Assembly: GCF_003255815.1 (NCBI RefSeq)
Contig: NC_037670.1
Coordinates: forward strand, 70,241,406-70,305,405
Source: Theropithecus gelada
Taxonomy: Eukaryota; Chordata; Mammalia; Primates; Cercopithecidae
Direction: 5' to 3'
DNA: 64,000 nt
The notes beneath the pieces are model-generated. The model saw nothing but the letters and a program-made list of their open reading frames with translations, ran no database searches and had not been told where the DNA came from. A program made the translations under genes and the position numbers. Shown here piece after piece: positions 47,633 to 58,789 of this stretch (the first letter of the stretch is position 1; each line of letters starts with the position of its first letter).

Positions 47633-48274
47633 ATAAATACTAAATTTTGATACTATTCTTTTCCATTTTTAGTTATTGGTGGGAAAATGCAGAAAGAAGC
47701 TTTTCTGCTTAAGGGGTTTTGCCAATTCTTCCATATTGCTAAAGGATAATTAAGTAGATGATATAGCAGAATATATTTAGCAGAATATATTTATGAGTCT
47801 TTAAATATGTAAATATAAGCCAAACGCCAAGAAAAAGGTGAAGAATAAAATTCTGAAAAACAAAGTGAAGGGAATTGCATTTTAGCAGGAAAGGCAGAAG
47901 GCAGGGAAACTCAAGAAACTGAGAGATGTAGAGAGGCTGGCAGAAACTTGAAGAAGAGAGAAGGCAAGCCAAAATAACTCAAGACTGGGAATTTTCCTGT
48001 AAACTACTAGCTAGTCTCAGGAGCTGTCTGGGTCTGGTGGTATGGTGGGGTCAGTCAAGATCTAGTTTCTGGGAGCTGCAGAAGACCAAGGTACAAGTGA
48101 GGGCTTCAGATGGTAAACATACTCAGCTGGAAATTCATCAGAAATCTGTCAGGACTCTTTTGCAAGACTAATATCCACAGTGCTTAAATAAAATGCCTTA
48201 AACACAGCAACAACAGGAGAGAACCACAGTGTTACCCTAAACCTCAACAGAAAGTTTTGTTTAGACTGGCATAA
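47633..48274. other. Unassigned; perfect 14-bp tandem pair
   Basis: No gene recognised. The word agcagaatatattt is repeated twice without a gap at 47,765-47,792. The rest is unique. Confidence 0.5.
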
Positions 48275-48450
48275 TGCAACAGAACTTTTTGCAGTGCTGA
48301 GAATGTCTGCATTTTCCAGTATGATAGCTATTAGCCACATGTAACTGCTGATCTGTTGAAATGTGGCCACTGTGACCTAGAAACTGAATTTTTAATTTTT
48401 CTTAATTTTCAATTAATTTAAATTTAAATAACACATGTGGTTAATAGCTA
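48275..48450 (+). mobile_element. hAT-Charlie-type MER element (MER3-like)
   Basis: Words aacagaactttttgcagtg, ccagtatgatagctattagc, cacatgtaactgctg, gttgaaatgtggccactgtg, aaactgaatttttaattttt, ttcaattaatttaaatttaa and acacatgtggttaatagcta follow a small non-autonomous element whose interior carries paired 'gccacatgtggct' motifs. I recall it as MER3 but am not certain of the name. It runs straight into the next element. Confidence 0.6.
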
Positions 48451-48451
48451 T

Positions 48452-48642
48452 GCAAACTTTTTCTATAGAGAGCTTTTTTTGTGGGTCACATATGGTCTCC
48501 ATGGCATATTTGATTTTTTGTTTGTTTTGTTTTCACAACTCTTTAAAAACATAAAAACATTCTCAGCTTGCGGGTTGTACAAAAAAAAAAAAGGCAATAG
48601 GCCAGGTTTGGCTGGTGGGCCACAGTTTGCCACCTCCTGGCC
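48452..48642 (-). mobile_element. Second hAT-like element, adjacent
   Basis: The left end gcaaactttttctatagag and the right end ggtgggccacagtttgccac, with gtgggtcacatatggtctcc and cttgcgggttgtac between, match an element whose consensus runs between 'ggtcggcaaactatggcc' and 'agaaaaagtttgccgacc'. The consensus direction is minus. It is shortened internally relative to the longer family members. Exact name not resolved. Confidence 0.6.
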
Positions 48643-48668
48643 TAATCTCTTATTGCTTTTGAAAATGT

Positions 48669-48818
48669 TTATGTTTTTAATATTATTTAAAATGCTCGGC
48701 ATTATCACTTCAGTTTTAGATGAATAAGTGGTCTTTAAAAAAAAATGTTGTGACAGAGTTTTTTGCAGACTGTGTTTCATTGTAGATGCTTTCCACAAAG
48801 AAACAACGCTGTGTTTGA
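48669..48818 (-). repeat. Right arm of the ~150-bp inverted repeat
   Basis: Reverse-complement partner of 47,261-47,412. Plus-strand words are ttcagttttagatgaataag, tggtctttaaaaaaaaatg, gttttttgcagactgtgttt, cattgtagatgctttccaca and ctgtgtttga. Just outside lies gttgggaaacagtg (48,823-48,836), which would fit a hAT-type terminus. That reading is an inference. Confidence 0.9.
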
Positions 48819-48836
48819 ACAGGTTGGGAAACAGTG

Positions 48837-51384
48837 CTTCAAATCCTGCTTTTGAAGTTTTACAATACACATTAGTATATTAAAGGCTCTGAAAGCAGAT
48901 GCGAAATATTGGTTTTACATTAAGTTTGCATGTCTGTACTTATTTGACCATTTTGTATGTGGCATGTAGTGTATATGCGTGTACAGGGAGGAGTATATGT
49001 ATGTATGGCATGCTGTGTGCATAGGTGCATGGTGTGTATGTGTGCGTAAGTGCCTGCAGTTTGTGTGTGTGGCAGGCAACACCTATTAATATTCTGCAGA
49101 ATGTGTGCTTTGCAGAATGAACCTACTCTGAGAAACACTTGCTGAACAAGCCTGACAATGTCTTTCTCTCAGGGACTCCAAGCAGAGGCACTTAGAGTAA
49201 TTAAATGCTAGTCAGAAAGAGTGGGAGGATTTATTCCTGTTGAACTAGTTCAGAGAAGCTGTCGTTAAGACTTTTCAAGAAGGGCTGGAGAGATCAATTC
49301 ACCCTGGGATATTACGGGAGGAAGCTGCAGGGCCCCTCAGTCTGCCAGAGTTAGCCTTGGTCCATGCAACATGGCAGAGCAGGCTTGTGGGAGCTGGAGA
49401 GACAGGCTGTGGGGGTAGCTCTAAGGGGACTTCAGGGACCCTTGGAAGAGCAATTAAAAGTCACAATCCCTCTGTGAGGAAAGGGAAGTTCTCAACCCAC
49501 TTTAATTGAGGAAATGAAGAATGACTGGCCTGAATTCAGTGGAGAATGAACAGCAGGTTTTGAAGACGGCACTCAGGAACGCTAACAGTTTAATAAAGAG
49601 GAAATACTTCCCTAAGGACAGGAACATGAGATTCCTCTGTTGTTCTGCTCAACTTAGGAAAAGCCAGCTTGGGAGTAGCAATGGCACGCAATTCAGTGGC
49701 CTTCAAGAAACACTTTTAGCTTTTCTGGGAGAAAGAGTTCCTAGGATCCTGTTCAGATGTGGTTTGTTTTTACTTTCCAAGATACTGAAGAGACAGGGTG
49801 CTGAAGAGACAGTGCCATTAACTCACAGAAAATGCCCGGATTTGTCTTATGGCAACAGGAGGCACAAAGTGAAGTGTCTATCTGCAAAGCTCCTCCTTCC
49901 TATAGAATAACTGGTAGGCAGATTCGGTCACTTTCTGAGGATGTGACTTCATATTATATACCTCCTGTTAAAGCCATTTTCATGTCTGTGTTTTACCTAG
50001 ATAGACTGGTATTTTAGTTCGGTTCTGCAGATTTTTATAGCAACATTCTGTCTCTACAATGGCCCAGTTATGTTACGTTTATTTCCACTCTTGATTATTT
50101 TTAATAACTCTTGAAGCAAACGGAGGGTGAGTGAACCATTTTCTAGTCCTCATCAAGGACAGATGCTATATTGCTGAGATCTGAGCAGGGCTCTGCTAGA
50201 CTCTCAGTGGAGCTGCCTGTGCATCCCCTGCCTGCTCTCGGCCTAAGAGTGCCCAAGACCTGAGAGGCGTGGGCCTTGCACACCTGGCCCATGGTTGGGT
50301 TGGGGCCAGCGGGGCAGGGATAGAGCCAGCTACTAGAGAAGAAACTGGGCCATGTTGTATGATCACAAGTTCCTTCTCCCCACAGAGAGCTGTCGGACCT
50401 TTTCCTGGAGAATTTTGATTTTTTAGGTCCAACAAAGTCAGAAATACCCTTGATAGCTAAAGAGCCAAATTTCTGGTGGTGAAATTTCATGTTTGCATTT
50501 CTTAGAAACCCATCAAAGGCCCCATAGACGTGGCTACCTGATTTACTAGTCCTAAAGGCTTGAGAACAGAAGAATGCTGGGGGTCAAAGGTCAGAGACAA
50601 GCTGTGTTTCTTAGCTGGACACAGCAATCAAAAATGAGCAGGCCCGCACGTTTAGTTATAGCCCATAACTGGGTAAGGCCTACCCAGCCTGAACATTGAG
50701 TTTGAACAAAGAACACAGGATGGCGTGGTGTTGGCCACGGCAGAATTCCCACTTCAACACCAAGACAATCTTCCTGCTGTTGCTGAGTTTTATGACTATG
50801 ATGTCATCGAACGCTGCCAACAACAGTGCTGTTATATCACAAATGAAAAGGTCTTCAAACCAACTGAGGGACCCCATTATGCCAAGACTGGAGCTTGTCA
50901 TAAAAATCATCAGTCATTGATGTCTGTGAGCTTCTGAGTTGGGCCTTGAGGGAAAAGAACTGTGAAATTTGGGTTCAATTTAGTTGTTTTGATCTGGACT
51001 TCTTTATGAGTAGGGAGAATTAAATTGGCCACATGTGACCTTGTATTTAGAGGAAATCAAATCACTCGAACAAGATAATTTAGCCCCTTGCTCAACAATT
51101 CCTCCTTTTCTCTTCAACTCCAGGGTTATTGATTGAGGTCCTGCCTGAATACATTTTACTAGAGTTTAGAGAATTGTAATAGTTGCATTGTTTCTCTGGT
51201 TACAACCCCAAAATGCACTGCAGATTTCTTCAACTGAAATCGTTGCGATGTTAATATGTTGTGGGAATGAAAGACTGATTTCAGCACTCAGGCTACACCA
51301 CTGGAGGAAACAGCAGTGAGGAGAAACCAAGCAGCGATCATGGGACAAGAGATCTTTTCTTCCTGTCTTCATCTGCTGATCTGC
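48837..51384. other. Unassigned, with TG-rich patch
   Basis: No gene I can support. A degenerate TG/TATG-rich patch lies at 48,953-49,075. Plus frame 49,521-49,910 (129 codons) and minus frame 50,143-50,490 (115 codons) show no domain. The region 50,677-50,935 holds an unusually protein-like frame, described among the findings. Short words at 49,098-49,135 (attctgcagaatgtgtgctt, ctgagaaacactt) look like a transposon end. Confidence 0.45.
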
Positions 51385-51500
51385 TCAGCTGACAGTTATT
51401 CACTGAGCACCAACTTTATGCCAGGCAATCGCACTAGGTGCTGAAAACAGAATAGAATCCTAGCTAAGAGGCCCATTTCTGCTCTCATGGAGCTTTGAAT
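51385..51500 (-). mobile_element. L2 3' tail, antisense
   Basis: The words gttattcactgagcaccaac, tttatgccaggcaatcgcac, taggtgctgaaaacagaat and ctgctctcatggagctttga give the reversed L2 3' end in order. Confidence 0.72.
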
Positions 51501-51849
51501 TAATTGTTGATATATACTTTTCTTTTTTTTTTTTTTTACCTCTAAATTACATCATTTTATTTCCATAATGAGTAGCCATTTGGTGGCAGAAATGATTATC
51601 CTGCAAAATAACAAGTAAATGACAGAAGCTAGCCTAGAATTAAAAAATGGCTAATGGAATTTTACATAGTAGTATAAATAAATATGCAAACATAGAAAAC
51701 AATATTCTCTATATACGTGAGGATACATCTGAACACCTATTCACAGATAATGCTCTCCACTGTGTGGCGGGGGAGGATGAGATCAGGGAGACATATGGGG
51801 ACTTCAGTGAATTTTCAAATTTTAATTTTTTAGCTGGGCACAAGGTTTG

Positions 51850-51890
51850 TAGTGTGTGTGTGTATGTATGTGTGTGTGTGTGTATGTAGT
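51850..51890. repeat. (TG)n/(TATG)n microsatellite
   Basis: Interrupted tg and tatg units over about 40 bases on the plus strand. Shorter and less pure than the run at 45.3 kb. Confidence 0.92.
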
Positions 51891-53384
51891 ACATGCAGTA
51901 TATTTGAAATACACCGTAATTTAAAAGCTATCTTTGAACAGTCATGCCACAGAAAACCAGGTGCGGGCACTGAGAACTGGCAGAGCTTGACTGTATTTGC
52001 TCTCCCCCCACCCCCATCCCCAAGTACAATCCTCTAAAATACTCCTGTCTATTTTTTTCAAAAATTCAATGTTTATTATTGGCCCCTACTCTCTTTCCCA
52101 CGTCTACATCTGTACATATGACCCTTAGTTTAAAATCACCCCAGAAAGTAAAAGAAGCTTTAGGAGAAGAAGGAAAGCAGCAGTGGGTAAGTTTATACTG
52201 TCTTTGGTCACTTACCTGCCTTAAATGGGGGGTAATGTGGAGTATGACTGTACCCTAAAGTACTCAGTTCAAAAAGCTAGTGTTTATTTGGTACATTTTG
52301 CAAATTGCTGACAATGGTATAGAAGCTGAGATCCAATGGAGAACTAATACTTACTTTATGAGGGCCAGAGTGAACTTTATTGAACTCTTCAGGATTTCTG
52401 AATTACTTCCCATGAAATTGTAGGTTAGATACCCCTGAGGCAGAATTCAGCTGTTTTAATTACTGTTTCCAGTCCGCGTTTTATGCATTTTAATAAATGT
52501 GTTAATATTTGCTTTTTTTTTGCCCTGATTCAATTATACCAAAGACACAATTTTGAAAATAAAAATAATGAAAACATCAACTTCTCTAGTAAGTGTAGAT
52601 TATGTGCTCATCACAACCAAGAAATCTGATAGGACTAGACCATAATATTTGTTCTGTCTGTTTATAGCCATGTGGCTTCAGAAAGACTGGGCTGTCCAAG
52701 ACAACCATCAAAACTGTCTGGACTTTAAACCTGTCTTGACTTTTAGGGACTTTCACACAGCCAATGTGTCAATGAGCAATGTACTCTAGGGCATTAGGTA
52801 TCTAAACTGGTAATTCAGATTGATCTGAAATGGCAGTTGGGTGAACTGGTAGGGAGTGGAGGGCAGAAGTGTGAAGCATGGAAAGGAAGAACAAATAAGA
52901 AGTCCATAAATGGATTTCATTTGATAGGCTGGGGCTCACTGTGGAAATGTAGGATAGGTTTTGTTTAGAAGCCTTTTGGAAGTGCATGTCACCACACTGA
53001 CAACCACATGAGTTAGCCCTCCTGTGCTCATTGTCTGGACAATTTCTTTGCCCTGCATGCCAAAACAACAATATACCATGTCTATGTATCTGAGGAATTA
53101 GAAACATGTGGTCTGACTTGCTTTGCTTATGGGGACACTGGGAAAGAATATCTAAAGTCCAGACTATTCCAAAAATCTAATCACCGTAATAATGCTTTTA
53201 ATAGATTAATTATCTGAAATTGAGAAAAATGTATAGTATTAGGAGAAATTTTTTCATATTTAGGACTTGAAAAATCAATAACACATGGTTCACAAATGCT
53301 TATTATTTGATTTTGACAGTGAATGAGACACATGGGAGCTGCCAGGGCCTCAGGTTAGGGGATGGATCACAAGACAATAATGAG
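51891..53384. other. Unassigned unique sequence
   Basis: No gene or repeat recognised. A C-rich run (ccccccacccccatcccc) lies at about 52,004-52,022. Confidence 0.5.
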
Positions 53385-53560
53385 AAACGACACATTTCTA
53401 TAGTGCTCATCCTGCTCCAGCACTTTACTGTGAAGGAAGCACTGCTATTATTCCCATTTAACAGATGAGGGAAACTGAGGAAAGTGACTTACCCAAGATC
53501 ACACAGCAGGTAAGGAGCAGAGTCGGTCTATCATCCTAGGTCATTAGTCCCCAATGTACA
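53385..53560 (-). mobile_element. MIR SINE, antisense
   Basis: Reversed MIR in order: tctatagtgctcatcctgct, ccagcactttactgtg, gctattattcccatttaaca, gatgagggaaactgagg, gtgacttacccaagatcaca and cagcaggtaaggagcagagt. Well preserved in its core. Confidence 0.83.
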
Positions 53561-54091
53561 TTTTCCTAACTATTAGACTGTAGTTTCTCTTACATTAAGC
53601 TTTCCTTTCACTATTCCTCCTCTCCTCCACTCCTCACCTTCCCTTGCTCACTGTCCTCTCTGTTTCTTCTTTTCCTACTTCTACCAGGCTCTTATTTATC
53701 TCTTCTCCCACCTTGCTTCTTTATTCTTCTCTTCCATTTCTCCTCTTTGTTCTTTCTGTCTTGATCTTTGTTCATCTTCCAGGCTCTGTTGATGTTTCAC
53801 TTTCCTTTAATGGGCTTTGCCACTACATGTTCCTGGGTACGCCCCTTTTCTCTATGTTCCTAATGTTCCTTTTCTGTAAATAAGGAGACCACGGTATATA
53901 ATCAGTAATGTTGCTCACTGATCTAGCATTATATGTTTACATGCAGTACACACACAGAATACTGTATTATATAAATTTAGTAAATCTTGAATGATTTAAT
54001 TTAAAAAGAGGCAAGTCAAATATCTTTCACTTTCCAAAATAACACAACTAATGCTTATTACAATACTTAATAGTTATATTACCCTCCTGTC
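53561..54091. other. Unassigned, strongly pyrimidine-rich in part
   Basis: From 53,590 to 53,880 the plus strand is C/T-rich (for example tcctctcctccactcctcac), which keeps a 79-codon frame open. No gene or repeat family is recognised. Confidence 0.5.
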
Positions 54092-54450
54092 TTAGTCAAA
54101 TGTGTGCTGCTGTAACAGAATATCACAGACTGGGCAATTTACAGTGAGTGGAACTTCCCTGGCTCATGGTTCTGGAGGCCAGGAAGTCCAAGGTTGAGAG
54201 GGACGTGTGGCATCCAGCAAAGGCCTTCTTGTCATGTCTTCCCATGGCAGAAGGGCAAAGAGAGGGCAACAGAGAGCAAGAGAGAGGGGACTAAACTCAC
54301 TTTTTTATAACGAACCCCCTCTTGCCATGTCAGCATTAATCCATTCACAAGGGCAGAGCCCTCATGGCCTAATCATCTCTCACTAGGCTCCACTTCCCAG
54401 CACTGTTGCATTAGGGATTAAGTTCCTGACACATGCTCACACCATAGCAC
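54092..54450 (-). mobile_element. MaLR-type LTR, antisense, nearly complete
   Basis: It begins tgtcttagtcaaatgtgtgc and passes gaatatcacagactgggcaa, ctcatggttctggaggccag, gaagtccaaggttgag, cacaagggcagagccctcat, ggcctaatcatctctcacta, ggctccacttcccagcactg and gggattaagttcctgacaca to caccatagca. Reversed, this is a complete MaLR LTR layout from 'tgctatggtc' to 'ctaagaca'. No internal region adjoins it. Confidence 0.8.
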
Positions 54451-54821
54451 CCCTGTGCTTTTTCCTTGACAAAAAAAGAATAATTCTTATCTATGAATAG
54501 AATTGATTTCTAAATCTAAGTATAGATTTTATTTGACATCCTTATGAGATGGTAGTGGAATATGTGCTGTTCAGAAGAGTTTAGAAGCCACTGCTTCCTA
54601 GGAGAAGCATAAATGTATACAGAGGACCTGCAAGACCAGGTAACCTCCAACAGGTTGTTTAAGTCTGAGACTCTATGAGACATTCTAGGAGAACAACTTA
54701 GTGAAGAGACATTGACATAAGTGTGGACTTTCCATCAATACTCTAAAAATAAACCTGCCTACTTATGTCCTGAAAGACAACTAGAGAAATTAGCATCCTC
54801 ATTCGCTGCCTTGGATTCAAA
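54451..54821. other. Unassigned unique sequence
   Basis: No gene or repeat recognised. Confidence 0.5.
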
Positions 54822-54930
54822 TTCATTTCAACAAATATTCACAAGTGCCTGCTGCAGGAAGCAAGTGGGATAAGCATTGTGGCTGCAAGAAAGATGAGGC
54901 CAGATCCTTGCCACAGGGCTCAAGGGTCAT
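54822..54930 (-). mobile_element. Probable L2 3' tail, antisense
   Basis: The words atttcaacaaatattcacaa, gtgcctgctgcaggaagcaa and ccagatccttgccac resemble the reversed L2 end ('caacaaatatttattgagcacctactatg … ccctgccctcatggag'). Diverged. Confidence 0.5.
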
Positions 54931-57519
54931 GTTAGAGATGGGTCCCCGCAGTCCCCCTGCAGGACAAACAGTGAAGCTACATCACCTGCTGGGCTGTCCA
55001 CCCAGCAATTAGAGGTGGATGAGGAGGCTACATGTTGACAACCACAAGGAAGTCATCACCATGAGTCATTTGTAAATATGTCCAACTTTATGTCAGCTCC
55101 TTGCTTCAGCAGGTGGATCATTTATATTTTCCCTGGAAGCCATCTGCCGGTTAAATGTCGAGGCTGATGTGTTTTTCTGTTGCAGCGGAGAATGAGGCTT
55201 TCCCAGAAGTAACTAGAATATATCTGGATTTTGGCAGAGGTGCAGGAACTAGGAGAAGGATGTGGAGCTTTTGAAGTTCTTCCTTTCCTACTGTGTGCAA
55301 ACTTTTCTGAACAGCTAAAAATCTGCTTATCTTTCAAACATTCAAACCTTGAGAGAAAACACGCGGTTCACAGTTGGGGGTTACAATACAGGCTCTTTGT
55401 TGGCTTTTTGATCTCTTGGTCTTTAGCTGCTGACAGTTAAAAGTCAAGACATAGCTAGAAAAGGTGGATTGACAACTAGGCTCACTTTTTCTGCACACTA
55501 TTCATTCTTTTCAAATCTCATGTTTAATTGAAAAACATTTTGATGGTTATTAAAAATGAAGAGGAGAAGCTACTGTCTCTTTCTGTGCCTGTCTTCGTCC
55601 AGGAAAGAGAGATTCTGATATAGCAAATTAAAGGAAATAAAAGTTTGAAAATGTGACTATAAAGGTGGATGGTGTAAGGGCAGATGTTCTTTATTCGTTT
55701 GAGCACAAGCATTCCAACACTACCTTGAAATGAAATTTCTTGTGTATGCATTAATTTTCTCTTAGAGTTGAAGTTATATTTTCTTTGAGAATTCTGTAAA
55801 AGCTGAGTGTAATGAAATAATAATTTTTATTACAGTGGGCTTTAAAGTAATAAATCCAGAAGAAAAGTAATTTTCTAGTTAATGATTACAATAATTGGAT
55901 TATCAATATTATCAATTATCAATAATACTGTGTTATTTTAACTGATAGCAAAGTAAATATAGGAGAGGAAAAAACAATCCTGGCAAAGTGATCACCTACC
56001 TTGTCTTATATCTTACTCTTAGGTTGCAATGTCAGTGCTTGGAAGAGTCAGACTTTCACTGGTTTTCACTGAGGCAAGAGGGGGAAACAGCTGGTTATAA
56101 ATCCAGCCTGACAAAATTCTGCATCCTGGAGTTATACAAAATAAGCCTAACCCTCTTCCTTCTGGTGGTCCTTAAGACATCTGTAGACAGCCATGTCATC
56201 TGTCTTAAACTCTTTTTTCTGCAGTTGAAACTTACTTGCATACTAAAGCAACTCAGTGTGTGCTAGAATCCCCTCTCCAGTTCAGTCTTAACATTGGTTC
56301 TCTTTTTGACATTGTCCAACCCAAGCTGCCAGGAAAACCAAAACTCATACCTGCTTCAGGATGTGTGTGAGCAGCAGTGTCTGGAGTACAGGAGTAGGAA
56401 ACAGAGTGAGAGAGGGAGCATCCTACAGAGTGGCCAAGGAAGACACTCGTGGGCCATTTGTTCCTCTTGTGGGGGGCATAATAGCTTTTTCTCTGGCCGA
56501 CAGCAGGAGGAACTGCAATTCCTCTTGGCCAGCCTGGATTTACAATCACCCTTTTCTGCCTTTTGCCTCAGTGAAAGTGGTTCCCAAATCAGGAACCTGT
56601 GACTCTTGTCTAGTTTTTCAGAGCAAGACCCACAGTCAAACATCCACTTAGTCTTGGTACAGTTCTCTACAGGTGACTTTACACTGCTGATTAATTTGTC
56701 TTACATAGTTGTTTATTAAAAAAAAAGTGACAGGTATAGAAAAGGGACCATCAAATATTGGCTAATGTGATATTTAAGAATAAAACTCTGGTCTGCCTGT
56801 GATGTTAAGCAACATGCACTCACCAGATGTGTGAGATGGCCATTTTCTCCCCAAAATCTTAACTTTGCTTTTTAACACTTAATGTGACTGATCATTAAAT
56901 AAACATATACAATGCCCTCCATCCACTGGGCTAATGTCAGCCAATAAATATCTAACCAGATGAAATTCCTTCACAGGCCTGATTATGAATGCTTCTATTA
57001 CTCGCCAGATACAGATGCTGCAAGATAGGAAAATGTCTCTCTTTTCCAGGGCTGGGAAGGTTGTAATTAGTGTCCAAAGTTCTCTTGTAGCCAGCTAAAC
57101 TGGGATTAGAAGAGATCCAAGCCACAAAGCCCCTCACATTGATGGCGTCCACTATCCAAATGGCATTTGAAAGAGTGTATTCACATGTGTCAAGCTGATT
57201 GTAAAAGTGAAGCTCTTAATAGTGTTTTGTTTTATGAAAAATGAAACCCAAAGTTTCCTCTGTCAGTATGCTCAATGTGGATGTAATTGATAAAGGGAAA
57301 AGGAGAAAATTTAGCAATACTCTTAAAAGTTACTCAGATAAATATGACTTTATTTACATACAGGTTGGGAGTCCGAGGAATGTTCTAGAATGGATTTAGT
57401 TCCACCCTTTAGTTTTTGGAAAGTCATAAAAGTTGGAGATAATCTATACCAGGGCAGTGGTTTTAAAAAACTACTGATGCAGGATTTTTCTTGGTCATTT
57501 TGCCATCCAGGGACCTCCG
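54931..57519. other. Unassigned unique sequence
   Basis: No gene or repeat family recognised over about 2.6 kb. At 56,253-56,651 four frames of 95-102 codons are open on both strands at once, which speaks for composition and not coding. A short A-run lies at about 56,719-56,728. Confidence 0.5.
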
Positions 57520-57754
57520 TGGCCAGCGAAGTCCCCGCCCAGGCCTCTCTCAGCCCTGGACCTGAGCTTGTGCACTGGCCCAGATCCCATGCACACAGTG
57601 AGATCCATGCTCAGCTCGCAGCTGGACCAGGTGCATCCCAGCCCACCTATGTTACAGCTCGTACCCATATTTGGCGGTTCTTGGGTTCTCGTCCCACATC
57701 CAAGAAGAATGAGGTTATGCTGAAAATCAAAGGGTAAGGAGGGCAGAGAAGAGT

Positions 57755-57760
57755 TTTATT
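57755..57760 (-). promoter_or_regulatory. LTR polyadenylation signal
   Basis: The minus strand reads aataaa within tcactcaataaaactcttct. In this LTR class the signal lies at the R/U5 side, about 100 bases downstream of the TATA box, as seen here. Confidence 0.7.
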
Positions 57761-57854
57761 GAGTGACAGAACAGCTCTCAGTGGAGAGAGAATGTGAGGG
57801 TGGTGCCCCACCTGAAGTTGGGTGGTCTCCCTCCTAGTGTGGCTGTGTCTAGGG

Positions 57855-57863
57855 CTTTTATGG
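57855..57863 (-). promoter_or_regulatory. LTR TATA box
   Basis: The minus strand reads ccataaaag in the context gagtccataaaagcccta. Position and context suit a class I LTR promoter directed to the minus strand. Activity cannot be judged from sequence. Confidence 0.6.
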
Positions 57864-58329
57864 ACTCAGAATGGGAGAGTGCATGCTGACTGGTTTGCGA
57901 GTATGCAAAAAAGGCCAAAACAAAGGGACCACTCAAAGGTGGGCACAACAGTGTAAAAAACTAATTAGAGAAGGGTAGGTATGTATAAAATAGGTGAAGG
58001 GTGGGAATCAATCAGAAGAAAGTGCCAAATGGGAAGAGAAGCTCTCAATCTGGTCTATGGATTTACCCAGGACTTGTAGCTTGGTTTTCAGGCTTTAAAC
58101 TGTCTTTGGTCTGAAGGTGGGGTTTCACTGGGGACCCGCCCCTATCTGCTTAGGCATTTGACTGCCGCCTGCCGCTATCACTACCAGAGTAACTTGGCTG
58201 TATGTGGGAAGATGAGGACAAAGAGACCTTGTGTCTCCAGCCAGTGTGAGCCAAGTTAGGGAAGTGGGAAACAACTGGTTTAAAAAGAAGTCAGGGTCAA
58301 CACTTCTGCTTTTTCCTTTTTCATGGCAA

Positions 58330-58450
58330 ACGTGAGGGAGTTCCAGGCTCTGTCCTAGCTCTGCTGCTACTAACTTGCATTATTATTTTGGACTCATCTG
58401 TAATTCCTCTGGACCTCATAATTTTGCATCGCACACCTTTATGAGGGTAT
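58330..58450 (+). mobile_element. MIR SINE, sense, degraded
   Basis: The words gagttccaggctctgtccta, gctctgctgctactaacttg, gactcatctgtaattcctct and ggacctcataattttgcat keep the MIR order, but the boxes are weak. Confidence 0.5.
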
Positions 58451-58789
58451 TGTGTTAGAAAAACTACAAAAACTACAAGGAAACTTCTCAAACTCGAGAG
58501 TTGATACTCTGCAGGCCCTGGGTGGCGTCCAGTGATATGAGGAAAGAGTAGAAAGGGGAAGTGGTCTAGGAAACACTTAATGGATCTTCTCAGGCTTCCA
58601 AAACACTTGTACTTACTCTCTAGAAGTTGTGGGGCACATTTTCCTGGGCCCACTTCCTCTCCGAAACAAACCCCAAAGCAAACAGGATAATCTTGTGGAG
58701 AAATACATAACTAGTGTATGTCAGGCATCACTCCAGATGGGGTCTTACCAAGGCGCACTATGTACCTCACCCAACCAACTCAGGCCTCC
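58451..58789. other. Unassigned
   Basis: No gene or repeat recognised. Confidence 0.5.

Larger units (their letters stand above)
57520..58210 (-). mobile_element. ERV class I-type LTR, antisense
   Basis: About 0.7 kb that reads on the minus strand as a retroviral LTR: a U3 region (gcggcaggcggcagtcaaat, ggcactttcttctgattgat), a TATA box, a polyadenylation signal and U5 with gagaacccaagaaccgcc. Landmarks on the plus strand include ggggacccgcccctatctgc, ggcacaacagtgtaaaaaac, gggcttttatggactcagaa and gttctcgtcccacatccaag. No gag, pol or env sequence adjoins it, so it is probably a solo LTR. The exact edges are uncertain, and the family name is not resolved. It holds no gene. Confidence 0.78.

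Noticed and set aside
50143..50490. 115-codon minus-strand frame with GC-rich codons
   Set aside because: Overlaps another open minus frame of 79 codons. No CpG island, no recognised protein and no splice context.
56253..56651. Four overlapping 95-102-codon frames on both strands
   Set aside because: Simultaneous openness in four frames indicates a local lack of stop-like triplets, not coding. No domains seen.
57390..57737. 115-codon plus frame
   Set aside because: Mostly antisense ERV1 LTR U5 sequence. No gag, pol or env similarity.
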